From the NCBI RefSeq assembly GCF_019218285.1, contig NZ_JAHUZG010000001.1, positions 248,001-312,000 on the forward strand: a DNA stretch of 64,000 nucleotides. The letters are read 5' to 3'. Shown one piece after another: positions 19,291 to 28,142 of this stretch. Below the pieces are notes generated by a model, which worked only from the letters and a program-made list of their open reading frames with translations, did not search any database and had not been told where the DNA came from. The DNA is from Antarctobacter sediminis. Its GTDB lineage: Bacteria; Pseudomonadota; Alphaproteobacteria; Rhodobacterales; Rhodobacteraceae. The position numbers and the translations under genes were made by a program. The stretch's first letter is position 1. Every line of letters starts with the position of its first letter.

Positions 19291-19323
19291 CGCCCCGTTT
19301 CCTGATCGGAAGCGGGGCGTTTT
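19291..19323 (+). terminator. intrinsic terminator of the aldolase gene
   Basis: CGCCCCGTTTCC pairs with GGAAGCGGGGCG (one G-U pair) around TGATC, followed by TTTT. Confidence 0.85.
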
Positions 19324-19529
19324 CATGTGGTCTTGGCAGCGCGTGCATGTTTTTATCTCGCATTCCCATGGGTTTGACGGTGGACGGAGGATTTCCACAC
19401 CTGCGCGAACCAAGGATTGCTGCCTATCTTGCGTCATAGTTTCAAGGTTCGGGCCAAGGGGCGGCACGCCCCCCGATCCGGTGCAGATAAATCGCGTTGA
19501 CCAGAATATTTCTTCAAAGGAACAGACCT

Positions 19530-20036
19530 ATGAAAACCATTGCAAAGATTGCCCTGACCGCCCTTGCGCTGACCGCCACCGCCGCCGCTGCGGAACAGGG
19601 CGACAAGATCACCGCCCTCGGGTATGGCCACAGCCAGCAGCAGGCCAAGATCGTGACCATCCAGACATGGACCGCGGCGGCGCATGACGCCTACGGTTAT
19701 GCCGATTGGAACACCGCCTATGTGGGTCAGATGGAATGCGTTCAGAACTACGCGACCACGACCAACAAGAAATTCACCACCCTTTCGCGTGAGATCATTA
19801 AGATCGGTGGTGATCAAAGCGCCCCCTGGACCTGCATCGTAGGCGGCTATCAGGACGTCAAGACCACTTACAACGGCGGTTACGATGGCGGCTACAAGGC
19901 CCCGGCGGCACCGACCTATGGGGGTGGCTACAAGGCCCCGGCATCCGGTTACAGCGGTGGATATACGGGCGGATACACTGGTCATACCGGCGGCTACGGC
20001 GGCGGCTATGGCGGGAGCACCACCTACAAATACTGA
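19530..20036 (+). CDS. secreted protein with Gly/Tyr-rich repeat tail
   Basis: I do not recognise the family. The 168-residue protein has a signal peptide (KTIAKIALTALALTATAAAA, cleavage near residue 21). A small globular part follows, with two cysteines (MECVQNY, WTCIVGG) that could form a disulfide. From about residue 112 the tail is built of short repeats such as GGYKAPA, SGGYTGGYTG and GGYGGGYGG. The ATG has a good AAAGGAACAG upstream site. A terminator directly follows, so it is a single-gene unit. Gly/Tyr-rich tails occur in structural, adhesive or phase-separating proteins; the function here is unknown. Confidence 0.75.
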   Translation: MKTIAKIALTALALTATAAAAEQGDKITALGYGHSQQQAKIVTIQTWTAAAHDAYGYADWNTAYVGQMECVQNYATTTNKKFTTLSREIIKIGGDQSAPWTCIVGGYQDVKTTYNGGYDGGYKAPAAPTYGGGYKAPASGYSGGYTGGYTGHTGGYGGGYGGSTTYKY

Positions 20037-20097
20037 TTTCGGGCTGGTCCCTGCGCGGCCTATCCCCACGTCCCTCTCCAGCCGCGTCAGCCCCGAA

Positions 20098-20132
20098 GAC
20101 CCCGGTGCCCCCTCCCGCACCGGGGTCGTTTT
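20098..20132 (+). terminator. intrinsic terminator after the Gly/Tyr-rich protein
   Basis: GACCCCGGTGC pairs with GCACCGGGGTC, followed by GTTTT. Confidence 0.85.
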
Positions 20133-20175
20133 GTCTCGACTGCGCGGTGGGGTGTCAGCAGCTCTCCGGGTCCGG

Positions 20176-20838
20176 CTATTCAGGGGGCTGACGCCGCCAG
20201 TCGGCGAGTGTCTTGCCGGGTTCATCCACGAACAAGCCGGGCAGGGGCGTCAACCCGTCGATCCGATCGACCCGCAGGCTGAGGAACTGCCCGGCGGTTT
20301 CGTCCCAGCCGACGCAGGTCCAGACCCGTCCGAAATAATCCAGATGCAAGGGACGAAGGTCGTGCCGTTCGCCTGCGGTTTCGATCCGTAGCCTTTGCCG
20401 CGCCCGGATGGCGGCGCGGATCACCGGCATATGGACAAAGCCACGCGCAGCTTCGGCGAAACTGTCGGTGGCAAAGCCAAAGGGGGCGGGCGCGGGGCCG
20501 GAATCTTCGGGCAGCACGGCCTCGATCTTGGCGGCAAGGCTGCGTGCCGCTTCTGCCTGTTCTTGCAGTTCCGAGGCCCCAAGCGCGGCCAGCGCCAAGT
20601 GCAGCGATTCCAGTTCCGCCTCGGTCAGGTTCAGCGGCGGCAGGGTGATCGCCGCCTGGACGGTATAGCCATACCCTCGCGCGCCTTCGACCGGCACACC
20701 AGAGGCGGCCAGCACCTCCATGTCGCGATAGATCGTGCGCACCGACACCCCAAGGTCCTGCGCCATGGCCTCGGCGGTGTGCAACTTGCCGTCGCGCAGG
20801 CGCTGGGTCAGCGCGTAGAGTCGGTCTTTGCGGTTCAT
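20176..20838 (-). CDS. YafY-type HTH/WYL transcriptional regulator
   Basis: The 220-residue protein has an N-terminal helix-turn-helix of the HTH_11 type (RKDRLYALTQRLRDG, then AEAMAQDLGVSVRTIYRDM) and a C-terminal ligand-sensing WYL-like region (RIETAGERHDLRPLHLDYFG, VGWDETAGQFLSLRVDRI). Such proteins usually bind their own promoter. The ATG at 20838 is preceded by AAGGTG and by an inverted repeat. Upstream in-frame ATGs would cover these sites, so I rejected them. It is divergent from tatA, but its target is unknown. Confidence 0.88.
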   Translation of the reverse strand: MNRKDRLYALTQRLRDGKLHTAEAMAQDLGVSVRTIYRDMEVLAASGVPVEGARGYGYTVQAAITLPPLNLTEAELESLHLALAALGASELQEQAEAARSLAAKIEAVLPEDSGPAPAPFGFATDSFAEAARGFVHMPVIRAAIRARQRLRIETAGERHDLRPLHLDYFGRVWTCVGWDETAGQFLSLRVDRIDGLTPLPGLFVDEPGKTLADWRRQPPE

Positions 20839-20860
20839 GTCCGGCACCTTTTTGCCGGAC
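20839..20860. promoter_or_regulatory. inverted repeat immediately upstream of the WYL regulator start
   Basis: GTCCGGCA and TGCCGGAC form a perfect 8-base inverted repeat with a 6-base spacer, touching the start codon and including the ribosome site. It could be an operator or an mRNA hairpin that limits translation. Confidence 0.45.
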
Positions 20861-20864
20861 ATAC

Positions 20865-20899
20865 TGACAAAATCCTGACAACTGACAAGCACATGACAA
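20865..20899. promoter_or_regulatory. four TGACAA direct repeats, probable regulator binding array
   Basis: TGACAA occurs at 20865, 20876, 20883 and 20894, that is two pairs each spaced 11 bases (one helical turn) and offset by 18. Three of the four are preceded by C. They lie between the WYL regulator and tatA. Read on the minus strand, TTGTCA could also serve as a -35 box. Confidence 0.5.
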
Positions 20900-21023
20900 A
20901 ACGAGTGCCCCTTCGCGGCGCTTTGGCGCTTTTCCGGCGTCTCCAGAGTTATTAGATAGCCCAAGTGGCATTCAAAGTGCGGGCCCCGACAGGGGGCAGA
21001 CCGCCGACCTGAGGAGAGATATC

Positions 21024-21245
21024 ATGGGTATCGGAAACATCGGCCTTCCCGGCCTTCTGCTGATCGCCGTTGTCGTGCTGGTGCTGTTTGGCCGCGGCAA
21101 GATCTCGTCGCTGATGGGCGAAGTGGGCAAAGGCATCACCGCCTTCAAAAAGGGTGTGAGCGACGGCCAGCAAGAGCTGGAAGACCAGAAGGCCGACGAG
21201 GCCAAGGACGTCACCCCCGCAGCAGAAGACAAGGACAAGGCGTAA
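21024..21245 (+). CDS. tatA: twin-arginine translocase subunit TatA
   Basis: TatA oligomers form the pore for folded twin-arginine substrates. The 73-residue protein has the N-terminal TM helix (GLPGLLLIAVVVLVLFG), the conserved FGRGK hinge, the amphipathic helix LMGEVGKGITAFKKG and an acidic tail. A strong AGGAGAG site precedes the ATG. It is the first gene of tatABC and is separated from tatB by 6 bases. Confidence 0.95.
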   Translation: MGIGNIGLPGLLLIAVVVLVLFGRGKISSLMGEVGKGITAFKKGVSDGQQELEDQKADEAKDVTPAAEDKDKA

Positions 21246-21251
21246 CCTGCC

Positions 21252-21719
21252 ATGTTCGATCTTGGCTTCGGCGAACTGCTGGTCATCGGCATCGTTGCGC
21301 TGATCATCGTGGGGCCCAAGGACCTGCCGGTGCTCTTTCGCAACGTGGGCCGTTTCATGGGTAAGGCGCGCGGTATGGCGCGCGAATTCAGCCGCGCAAT
21401 GAACGAGGCCGCGGATGAATCCGGCGTGCGCGACGTGGCCAAGTCCCTCAAGACGGCCACCAATCCGGTCGGCAGCGCCATGGACGGCGTCAAGGACGCG
21501 GCGAAATCCATGACCAGCTTTGATCCGGACAGCGAGACCGGAAAGCTGGCCAAGGAACGCGACGACGCCCGCAAAAAGATCGAGGCCAACGCCGCCCGCA
21601 AGGCCGCCGAGCGCAAGCAGCGCGAGGCCGAGGATGCCGTGCGGCGGGCCGAGGAACTTGAAGCCTCGCTGAAGGCCGACGAAGGCGGGGCGCCCGCAGA
21701 AGGGGACACCAAGGCATGA
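21252..21719 (+). CDS. tatB: twin-arginine translocase subunit TatB
   Basis: TatB forms the substrate-receptor complex with TatC. The 155-residue protein has the TatB pattern: a short periplasmic start [13 protein letters not shown], one TM helix, the GPKDLP hinge, a long amphipathic helix and a charged coiled C-terminus rich in Lys, Glu and Ala. Its stop overlaps the tatC start (ATGA). Confidence 0.93.
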   Translation: MFDLGFGELLVIGIVALIIVGPKDLPVLFRNVGRFMGKARGMAREFSRAMNEAADESGVRDVAKSLKTATNPVGSAMDGVKDAAKSMTSFDPDSETGKLAKERDDARKKIEANAARKAAERKQREAEDAVRRAEELEASLKADEGGAPAEGDTKA

Positions 21720-22675
21720 ACAATGCCCATGACGAGATCGAGGACAGCTCTGCCCCGCTGATCGAACACCTGGCCGAGCTGCGCACGCGGCTCATCCGCT
21801 CGGTTCTGGCCTTTATCGCGGCCATCTGCGTGTTCTTCATCCCCATTCAAGGGGATTTCATCGCGGAACATGTGCTGAAACTGCTGTTGGGACCGATCGA
21901 ACAGACCCTGCGCACGCTGGGAGACCCGTCGCCGACCTTGCAGTATACCTCGCCGCAGGAATATCTGTTTGTGCTCTTCCGGATTTCGATGGTCTTTGGC
22001 TTTGGTCTGGCCTTCCCGGTGATCGCACACCAGATGTGGCGTTTCGTGGCGCCGGGTTTGTACAAATCCGAGAAGAAGGCGTTTTTGCCGTTCATGATCG
22101 CCTCGCCGATCATGTTCATGCTGGGCGCCAGCTTTGCCCAATTCGTGGTGACGCCGCTGGCGATGACCTTCCTGCTGGGCTTTGCCGATGTCAGCTCGAT
22201 CTTTGCGAACCTCATGCAAGGGACGGGTGATACCGCCGCCGTCGCGGTCCCCGAGACCGAGAAGGGGCTGACCATCACCTTCCTTGGTAAGGTCAACGAA
22301 AGCCTTCAGATCACGCTGGTTTTCATCATCGCGTTTGGCTTGTGTTTTCAATTGCCTGTGCTGCTGACCCTGATGGGCAAGGCGGGGCTGGTGTCAGGCG
22401 AAGGTCTGGCAAACGTTCGCAAATACGCCGCCGTCGGTATCCTTGTTCTGGCCGCGGTCATCACGCCGCCGGACGTGGTGACGCAGGTGATCCTGTTCAC
22501 GGTGGTCTATGGCCTGTACGAAGTGTCGATTTTCCTTGTCCGCCGCGTCGAGAAAAAGCGCGAAGCAGAACTGCGTGAGCAGGGGCTGTGGTTCGAGGAA
22601 GAGCCCGACACCGAGAACGATCCCCTGATGGACGAGTTCGACGAGGACGACCTGAACGAAGGCGAGAAACGATGA
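21716..22675 (+). CDS. tatC: twin-arginine translocase subunit TatC
   Basis: TatC recognises the twin-arginine signal peptide. The 319-residue protein has six TM helices and the family motif [12 protein letters not shown] near the N-terminus, plus FRFVAPGLY-like segment [14 protein letters not shown] and the sixth helix region [10 protein letters not shown] long acidic C-terminal tail ([19 protein letters not shown]) extends beyond the fold, as is common in Rhodobacteraceae. It is coupled at both ends by overlapping ATGA, to tatB and to the DUF815 gene. Confidence 0.96.
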   Translation: MNNAHDEIEDSSAPLIEHLAELRTRLIRSVLAFIAAICVFFIPIQGDFIAEHVLKLLLGPIEQTLRTLGDPSPTLQYTSPQEYLFVLFRISMVFGFGLAFPVIAHQMWRFVAPGLYKSEKKAFLPFMIASPIMFMLGASFAQFVVTPLAMTFLLGFADVSSIFANLMQGTGDTAAVAVPETEKGLTITFLGKVNESLQITLVFIIAFGLCFQLPVLLTLMGKAGLVSGEGLANVRKYAAVGILVLAAVITPPDVVTQVILFTVVYGLYEVSIFLVRRVEKKREAELREQGLWFEEEPDTENDPLMDEFDEDDLNEGEKR

Positions 22676-23532
22676 AGCCAGGCGTGATGCAGCGCAACGC
22701 CGCGCTGATCCGGATTGCCTCGGCGCTGGAGCGCATGTCTCCGGCGCCGCAACCGGCCCCGTCCTTTGACGGGGCCGAGGCCTTTGTCTGGCACGTCGAT
22801 CCCGACCGGTTGCAACCGGTGCCCAAGGTCAACCGGGTGGCGCTGGATCTGCTGGTGGGAATCGACCGGTCGCGCGATACGCTGCTGGAAAATACGCGCC
22901 AGTTTGCGCGTGGCCTGCCCGCGAACAACGCGCTGCTCTGGGGCGCGCGGGGCATGGGAAAATCCAGCGTGGTCAAGGCGGTGCATGCCTCGGTTTGCGC
23001 CGAAGGCCATGACCTGAAGCTGGTGGAATTACAGCGCGAGGATCTGGGATCGGTTGGGCGGTTGCTGAACGTCCTGCGGGCCGCGCCGGCGCGTTTCGTC
23101 CTGTTTTGCGATGACCTGTCGTTCAGCCACGACGACGAGCACTACAAAAGCCTCAAGGCCGTGCTAGACGGCGGCATCGAGGGCCGCCCGGACAACGTGA
23201 TCTTTTACGCGACGTCCAACCGGCGTCACCTGATGCCGCGCGACATGATCGAAAACGAACGGTCGAGCGCGATCAACCCCTCCGAGGCGGTGGAGGAGAA
23301 GGTTTCGCTGTCCGACCGGTTTGGCCTGTGGTTGGGATTCCACCCCTGTTCGCAGGATGAATACCTGGCGATGATCCGGGGCTATTGCGATGCCTATGGC
23401 GTTCAGGTTGCCGAAGAGGAATTGCGGGCCGAGGCCGTGGAATGGCAAGCCACGCGCGGGGCACGGTCGGGCCGTGTGGCATGGCAGTTCTTTACCGATC
23501 TGGCCGGGCGCAAAGGCGTACCGCTCGGCTGA
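22672..23532 (+). CDS. DUF815 family P-loop ATPase
   Basis: The 286-residue protein is an AAA-type ATPase of the DUF815 family. It has Walker A GARGMGKSSVVK (about residue 93), a Walker B-like FVLFCDDLSF, and sensor-like YATSNRRHLMPRDM. The family is widespread in Proteobacteria without an assigned role. The ATG overlaps the tatC stop, so it is the last gene of the tat operon; a role in Tat or envelope quality control would be an inference from position only. A strong bidirectional terminator follows. Confidence 0.88.
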   Translation: MKPGVMQRNAALIRIASALERMSPAPQPAPSFDGAEAFVWHVDPDRLQPVPKVNRVALDLLVGIDRSRDTLLENTRQFARGLPANNALLWGARGMGKSSVVKAVHASVCAEGHDLKLVELQREDLGSVGRLLNVLRAAPARFVLFCDDLSFSHDDEHYKSLKAVLDGGIEGRPDNVIFYATSNRRHLMPRDMIENERSSAINPSEAVEEKVSLSDRFGLWLGFHPCSQDEYLAMIRGYCDAYGVQVAEEELRAEAVEWQATRGARSGRVAWQFFTDLAGRKGVPLG

Positions 23533-23554
23533 AGGTCCCGATAGACGACAAAGC

Positions 23555-23587
23555 AAAACGCCCTGCCGGATCGGCAGGGCGTTTTTT
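23555..23587. terminator. bidirectional intrinsic terminator between the tat operon and nlpD
   Basis: AAAACGCCCTGCC pairs with GGCAGGGCGTTTT around GGATC, with a T run on the plus strand and an A run that becomes a T run on the minus strand. It serves both convergent operons. Confidence 0.92.
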
Positions 23588-23604
23588 CGTTTCTGAAAAC
23601 TCGT

Positions 23605-24768
23605 TCAGCGCAGGTAAGACATGGGATCCGCGCTATCGAGGCCCTGCCGCACTTCGAAGTGCAGAAAGCCGACTTCGCCCGGAGCCACGCGCGCGATCTG
23701 CTGACCGCGAGAAACGCTGTCGCCCACGTTCACGCCGATGTCGGCCACGTTCAGATAGACCGTGTTCACATTATTGGCGTGGCGCACGATGATGAAGCTG
23801 GAGCCGTTGGTCTTTTTCGACACGCTGATGACAGAGCCGCTGTCGGCGGCCACGACGGGCGTGCCGGGCGAGGCGCTGATGTCGATGCCGGGGTTCGTGC
23901 CGGGGCTGTATTCGCGGATGATCGACCCGGACACCGGCATCGTCATGCTGCCTTTTGCCTTAGCCTTGCTCTGACCGATGTCGGCCACCGGTTCCTCGGG
24001 CTTGGGCGCCGGATCGGTGCTGCGCGGCTCGGGCGTTTCGCTGGGCAGCGGTGCCGCCGCAGAGGGCGGCACAGGCGTCGGGGAACCGGACCCCGGCGGC
24101 GTGGTCACCGGATCGGCGCTGCGCGGTTCGCCCGGTTTGGCGGCGGGGATCAGCAGGAACTGTCCTTCCCGGATCGAGAAATCGCGATCAAGCGCATTCC
24201 ATTCGGACAGTGCCCGCGGCGAAACGTTGTACAGCCGTGCAATGGTAAAGGCGGTTTCGCCGCGCGCTACCTTGTGCCGGACGGGTTCGACGCCGGTCTG
24301 CGGCTTGGCCCCGCGGCGCGAGGTGTCCGGCGCACCGTCAATGGCGTTCGAGGCCAGCGTGGTCACATCGACACCGGAGGGGGGGCGGATCGGGCCGGTG
24401 GTCGCGGCACCAGTCAGCGGCGAGGGTTCGGACACGCGGCGGGGCAGCGCCACGATTTCACCCTGACGCAGCGCATCGCTGGGCCGGATGCCGTTATAGC
24501 GGCTCAACTCGTCGGCGGGCAGGCCGATCCGCGCCGCCACATCGGCCAATGTGTCGCCCCTGCGGGCCACGGCCACCTGGTAGCTGGGGTAAGAGATGAT
24601 CCCGCGATCATCGGGTTCCGGTCGGTCCGCCGTCGCCTTGAGCGCGGCATCGGTGGTGTCGACCTTGCCGCCGATCCCTCCGCGCAGGTCGAAATCTACA
24701 CCGTCGGAACAGGCCGACAGAAAGGCAACAAGGGCAAGAGCCGTCATGGGGCGGGAGGCAAGTGTCAT
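23605..24768 (-). CDS. nlpD: NlpD-like lipoprotein with two LysM domains and a degenerate M23 domain
   Basis: NlpD-type proteins activate cell-wall amidases during septation. The 387-residue protein has a lipobox LSAC (Cys20), LysM 1 (about 62-107, RRGDTLADVAARIG), LysM 2 (about 163-208, ARGETAFTIARLYNV), a Pro/Ser-rich linker and a C-terminal LytM/M23 domain. The M23 zinc residues are largely replaced (NPGID where HxxxD is expected, FLHFEV where HLHFE is expected), which matches non-catalytic NlpD/EnvC activators. It follows pcm on the same strand by about 80 bases, in the widespread surE-pcm-nlpD order. Confidence 0.88.
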   Translation of the reverse strand: MTLASRPMTALALVAFLSACSDGVDFDLRGGIGGKVDTTDAALKATADRPEPDDRGIISYPSYQVAVARRGDTLADVAARIGLPADELSRYNGIRPSDALRQGEIVALPRRVSEPSPLTGAATTGPIRPPSGVDVTTLASNAIDGAPDTSRRGAKPQTGVEPVRHKVARGETAFTIARLYNVSPRALSEWNALDRDFSIREGQFLLIPAAKPGEPRSADPVTTPPGSGSPTPVPPSAAAPLPSETPEPRSTDPAPKPEEPVADIGQSKAKAKGSMTMPVSGSIIREYSPGTNPGIDISASPGTPVVAADSGSVISVSKKTNGSSFIIVRHANNVNTVYLNVADIGVNVGDSVSRGQQIARVAPGEVGFLHFEVRQGLDSADPMSYLR

Positions 24769-24845
24769 CTCGATATCCTCACATGCACCCCTTGTCTCCG
24801 GGGCGTCACAGGTTGGCGGTGCCTGTCCAGCACCGCGCCGGCCGG

Positions 24846-25487
24846 TCAGTCCTTGCCGAGCCCCTCGACCAATGGGACGAAACGCACCGGACGCATTTCA
24901 TCATAGTCGTATCCACTGTCCGTCCGCGTCACGCGGATGAGGCTTTGCACGGCATCGGATTGGCCCACCGGCACGACCATGATACCGCCAATCTTCAATT
25001 GCGCCAATAGGGGCCCGGGCGGGTCTTCGGCGGCTGCGGTCACGATAATACGATCAAAGGGGGCTTGATCGGGCAGACCAAAAGACCCATCGGCGGTAAA
25101 GGCGGTGATATTGTTCAGTTCCATCTCGTCAAAGACGGCGCGTGCGGCGGTGACCAGCCGACGATGGCGGTCCACGGTATAGACCCGGCGCGCCAGTTGC
25201 GACAGAATCGCCGCCTGATAGCCCGAGCCGGTGCCCACCTCCAGAACCTTGTCCCGCGGGCCGATCCTGAGCGCCTGCGTCATCAGACCCACCACCGACG
25301 GTTGCGAAATGGTCTGGCCGCAGGCGATCGGCAGCGGCATGTCTTCGTAGGCGCGGTCAGTGAAATAGCCTTGGATGAACCGGCCGCGATCTATCGTTTC
25401 CATGGCGTTGAGCACGGATTTATCCGTCACGCCCTTTGACCGGAGCGCAAAGACGAACTGCATCTTGGCTTCGGCGTCGAAGGTCAT
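24846..25487 (-). CDS. pcm: protein-L-isoaspartate O-methyltransferase
   Basis: Pcm methylates isoaspartyl residues with S-adenosylmethionine so that damaged proteins can be repaired. The 213-residue protein has the SAM motif [15 protein letters not shown], the family segment [15 protein letters not shown] and [13 protein letters not shown] chose the ATG that overlaps the surE stop (ATGA); the frame stays open far upstream, but that part is a shadow of surE. Confidence 0.95.
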   Translation of the reverse strand: MTFDAEAKMQFVFALRSKGVTDKSVLNAMETIDRGRFIQGYFTDRAYEDMPLPIACGQTISQPSVVGLMTQALRIGPRDKVLEVGTGSGYQAAILSQLARRVYTVDRHRRLVTAARAVFDEMELNNITAFTADGSFGLPDQAPFDRIIVTAAAEDPPGPLLAQLKIGGIMVVPVGQSDAVQSLIRVTRTDSGYDYDEMRPVRFVPLVEGLGKD

Positions 25488-26269
25488 GAAAAGGCGTCTT
25501 TCAGCGTATCCAGCGCGGCATGATCGGTCAGGTCTGCCACCATCGGGGTGACGGTGATCCAGCCCTTGAGGTTCATGTCCGCGTCGCTGCCTTCGTCGGT
25601 GGCGGCGCGCTGGTCGCCGCCCCGGACCCACAGGAACCGGCGGCCCGAAGGCGAATGAGTTGCTTCGACGGTGAAACGGGTATTGCGGCGAAGGCCCTGA
25701 GGTGCGGCTACGGTGCCTTTCACCTCTGCGGCGGGAACCGGCGGAAAGTTCACGTTGTAGAACCGCTTGTAGCCGCCCGTGTCGCCGGGATCGGCGGCAA
25801 GGATGCGGCGGATCGTGTCCGCCCCATGAGTGGCAGAGGCCTCGAACGGGTTGGCTTCCTGCGCGTTGGCGGGGCCATAGTATTGCGACAGGGCAATGGC
25901 GGGCAGGCCTTGCAGCGCGGCCTCCATCGCGCCACCCAGCGTCCCGGAATAGAGCGCGTTTTCCGCCGAGTTGTTGCCACGGTTGACGCCGGACAGGACA
26001 AGATCCGGCGCATTGTCCTTCAACACGTCGTGCAGACCGGCCAGAACGCAATCCGCCGGGCTGCCTTCGGCGGCAAAGGTGCGGTCCCCCAATTGGGCGA
26101 TCATCGTCGGGTGGCTGTACGAGATGCAATGCGCAACACCGGACTGTTCAAAAGCCGGGGCGACGGTCCAGACCTCGCCTTCGGGGCCTGCCAGTTCGGT
26201 TGCGATGGCGGAAAGGATTTTCAGACCCGGCGCGTTGATGCCGTCGTCATTGGTGATGAGAATGCGCAT
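25484..26269 (-). CDS. surE: 5'/3'-nucleotidase SurE
   Basis: SurE is a metal-dependent phosphatase for nucleoside monophosphates linked to stationary-phase survival. The 261-residue protein starts with the diagnostic [15 protein letters not shown] (metal-binding DD), followed by [20 protein letters not shown] and NVNFP. It heads the surE-pcm-nlpD group and is coupled to pcm. Confidence 0.96.
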   Translation of the reverse strand: MRILITNDDGINAPGLKILSAIATELAGPEGEVWTVAPAFEQSGVAHCISYSHPTMIAQLGDRTFAAEGSPADCVLAGLHDVLKDNAPDLVLSGVNRGNNSAENALYSGTLGGAMEAALQGLPAIALSQYYGPANAQEANPFEASATHGADTIRRILAADPGDTGGYKRFYNVNFPPVPAAEVKGTVAAPQGLRRNTRFTVEATHSPSGRRFLWVRGGDQRAATDEGSDADMNLKGWITVTPMVADLTDHAALDTLKDAFS

Positions 26270-26298
26270 GAAGAACTGTGCCCGTAGTGGTTTGTCCT

Positions 26299-26327
26299 TC
26301 TCTAGTCAAAGGGAACCTGTGGGGCAA
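26299..26327 (-). promoter_or_regulatory. candidate promoter of surE-pcm-nlpD
   Basis: Read on the minus strand, TTGCCC (26327-26322) and TAGAGA (26304-26299) are spaced 17 bases, about 30 bases before the surE ATG. The -10 match is partial. The rest of the 26270-26404 gap holds nothing recognisable. Confidence 0.35.
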
Positions 26328-26404
26328 GCGGCGGGGCGCCGCGCCACGTCCTGCCGGGGCAGGTCAGTTGCAGCGCGGTGTCGCTTTATTTTCCGGTGCG
26401 CCCC

Positions 26405-27067
26405 TCAGGCCAGCGCGGCCAGCAGGCGCTTGGCCTCGGACTCGGGCGTGGCCAGCGTCTTGGGGTCTTCGCCAGGGTGGAACCTTGCGCGCACGGCCGT
26501 CGCCATCGGCGCCGGTTCAAGGATGTGGACGCGCGGCCCGGTGCGTTCGCTTTCGGCGGCCCAGCTGCGAGCCACGGCGATCTGCGCCGCCTTGCCGGTG
26601 CCGTAGAGGCCATAGAACTTTTCGCCACCCTTGGCATCGTCAAAGAACAACGCCTGACCGGCCTCACCCAAAAGCGGGGCGACGAAGGGGATCAGGTGTC
26701 CCATCGCCTCCACGTTGGTGGTCAGCGATTTGCGCCATTCCTTGGGATCGATATGCGGAGCCGGTGTCAGGGCGCTGGCATGGATGGCCGTATGCGCCCA
26801 AAGCGCCAGCGTCGGCTGCCCTTCCGGCATTTCCGGGGTCCAGCGATCATGGATCGAACGGCAAAGATGCGCCATGGCATCGCGGTCGGTCACATCCATC
26901 GGTGCCAGCGTCGCGCTGCCGCCCTTGGCCTGAATGCGATCGTCCAGCTCTTCGAGCCCGCCGACGGTGCGGGCCACGGCGATGATGTGATACTCGGGCG
27001 CAAGCGCCTCGGCGAGGGCAAAGCCCAGGCCGCGCGAGGCTCCGGTGATGAGGGCAAGCTTGGTCAT
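26405..27067 (-). CDS. short-chain dehydrogenase/reductase-like protein
   Basis: The 220-residue protein has the cofactor motif TGASRGLGFALAEAL and the YxxxK pair in YGTGK. The serine normally found about 13 residues before that tyrosine is not obvious: the segment reads FFDDAKGGEKF. Catalysis may therefore differ or be lost. I chose the ATG giving MTKLALITGAS, which is the usual distance from the glycine motif. It lies upstream of surE on the same strand. Confidence 0.82.
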   Translation of the reverse strand: MTKLALITGASRGLGFALAEALAPEYHIIAVARTVGGLEELDDRIQAKGGSATLAPMDVTDRDAMAHLCRSIHDRWTPEMPEGQPTLALWAHTAIHASALTPAPHIDPKEWRKSLTTNVEAMGHLIPFVAPLLGEAGQALFFDDAKGGEKFYGLYGTGKAAQIAVARSWAAESERTGPRVHILEPAPMATAVRARFHPGEDPKTLATPESEAKRLLAALA

Positions 27068-27109
27068 GGCGGCTGATTTGCCGGGGTTTTGGCGCGCGGT
27101 CAAGCGGGG

Positions 27110-27673
27110 TCAGTCTGCGACAAGATGCGGGCGGACGTCATCCCCGAAGGCGTCATAGAGATCCAGCAGGTCGTCGAAGGTGATCCCGTCGACCTGTGCT
27201 TGGGCAAGGGGGCCGTCCTCGGCCCGCATCTGCGGACGCTGCGCCGGGTCGGGCAGGGTCAGGGTCACTGCGGCGCCGATGTCCTCTTTGAAACCGGGCA
27301 GGGTATTGGCAAGAATGCCCTCGGCGGGGCCAAAAGGCTGATCCGGGGCGTCAATCGTGGCCAGATAAGCCCGGAAGGTGGTTTCAGGCACCTCGGCCCA
27401 AGGGCCAAAGGAGAAATGCTCATCGGCCCCGCGCAGCTTCAGGGTCAGCACGCCGCGCAGAAAATAGCGCCCGCCGATGCGGCAGAATTCCGGACCAAGC
27501 CGATCGGCGCCAACCTCAAGGTCGTCCTCGCCAAGGCGGTCGCCGTGCAGCCAGTCGTCGGGCGCGTCAAAACCGATGTCAAACACACCGGAAAAGCGCC
27601 GCCCACAGCAGGGGCAGGCCCGGTCGGGATCGTTGAAGCGGCGCCAGCGGCTGTCGAGATCTAGCAGGTTCAT
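27110..27673 (-). CDS. DUF2199-like protein
   Basis: The 187-residue protein starts with a CPCC motif followed by FSGVFDIGFDAPDDW and later CRIGGRYFLRGVL and FSFGPWAEVPETTF. This pattern matches my memory of DUF2199 proteins, which have no assigned role. The cysteine pairs could bind a metal. It precedes the SDR gene by about 40 bases on the same strand. Confidence 0.72.
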   Translation of the reverse strand: MNLLDLDSRWRRFNDPDRACPCCGRRFSGVFDIGFDAPDDWLHGDRLGEDDLEVGADRLGPEFCRIGGRYFLRGVLTLKLRGADEHFSFGPWAEVPETTFRAYLATIDAPDQPFGPAEGILANTLPGFKEDIGAAVTLTLPDPAQRPQMRAEDGPLAQAQVDGITFDDLLDLYDAFGDDVRPHLVAD

Positions 27674-27736
27674 GGGCGTGATGTGCTGCGGATTGCCCGG
27701 CGGGTCAAGCCCGCGCCGGGAGCCGCTTTGCAGGGA

Positions 27737-28078
27737 TCAGTTGGCCACAGGCTGTGTCAGCCAGCGGGTTTCACCCTTTTGGACCAGTGCCAACCGGCCA
27801 TCTTCGATGGCCACGATGGGATCGCGGCCAATCTTGTCTCCGGGTTTCAGGGTCACGACCTTGCCGCGCGAGGTGCGGACCAGCGCGCGCGGCGTCTCGC
27901 CCGTGCCAAAGGTGCCCAGCAGGATCAGCCCGTCCAGACTGCCCTTCGATGTGGTGGTTGCGGCCGAGATGACGGCCTGTGGTGTTGCGGTTTCCTGTGC
28001 CATTGCTTTCACCGGGGTTGATGCGATTGACGCGCATACTGCGGCGCAGCATCGGGCGAAAGAGGCGGCCCGGAACAT
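27737..28078 (-). CDS. small exported protein with a PilP/GspC-like domain
   Basis: The 113-residue protein has a hydrophobic, signal-like N-terminus ending in AMAQ. The domain that follows reads LILLGTFGTGETPRALVRT, KVVTLKPGDKI and VAIEDGRLALVQKG. The V-GD-I-V-I pattern resembles periplasmic HR domains of PilP and GspC proteins of pilus and secretion systems, but no such system is nearby. I chose the ATG at 28078 because an upstream GTG-type extension would overlap the preceding gene. Confidence 0.55.
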   Translation of the reverse strand: MFRAASFARCCAAVCASIASTPVKAMAQETATPQAVISAATTTSKGSLDGLILLGTFGTGETPRALVRTSRGKVVTLKPGDKIGRDPIVAIEDGRLALVQKGETRWLTQPVAN

Positions 28079-28142
28079 CCGCCAAAGGCCGCCGAAACGG
28101 CCAGCGACACCGGCGCGGAATTGCCGATGACGCTTGGTGCCG

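Noticed and set aside
25488-26129. Pcm as a 427-residue fusion
   Set aside because: The added part is an out-of-frame reading of surE; the ATG at 25487 overlaps the surE stop as expected for a coupled gene.
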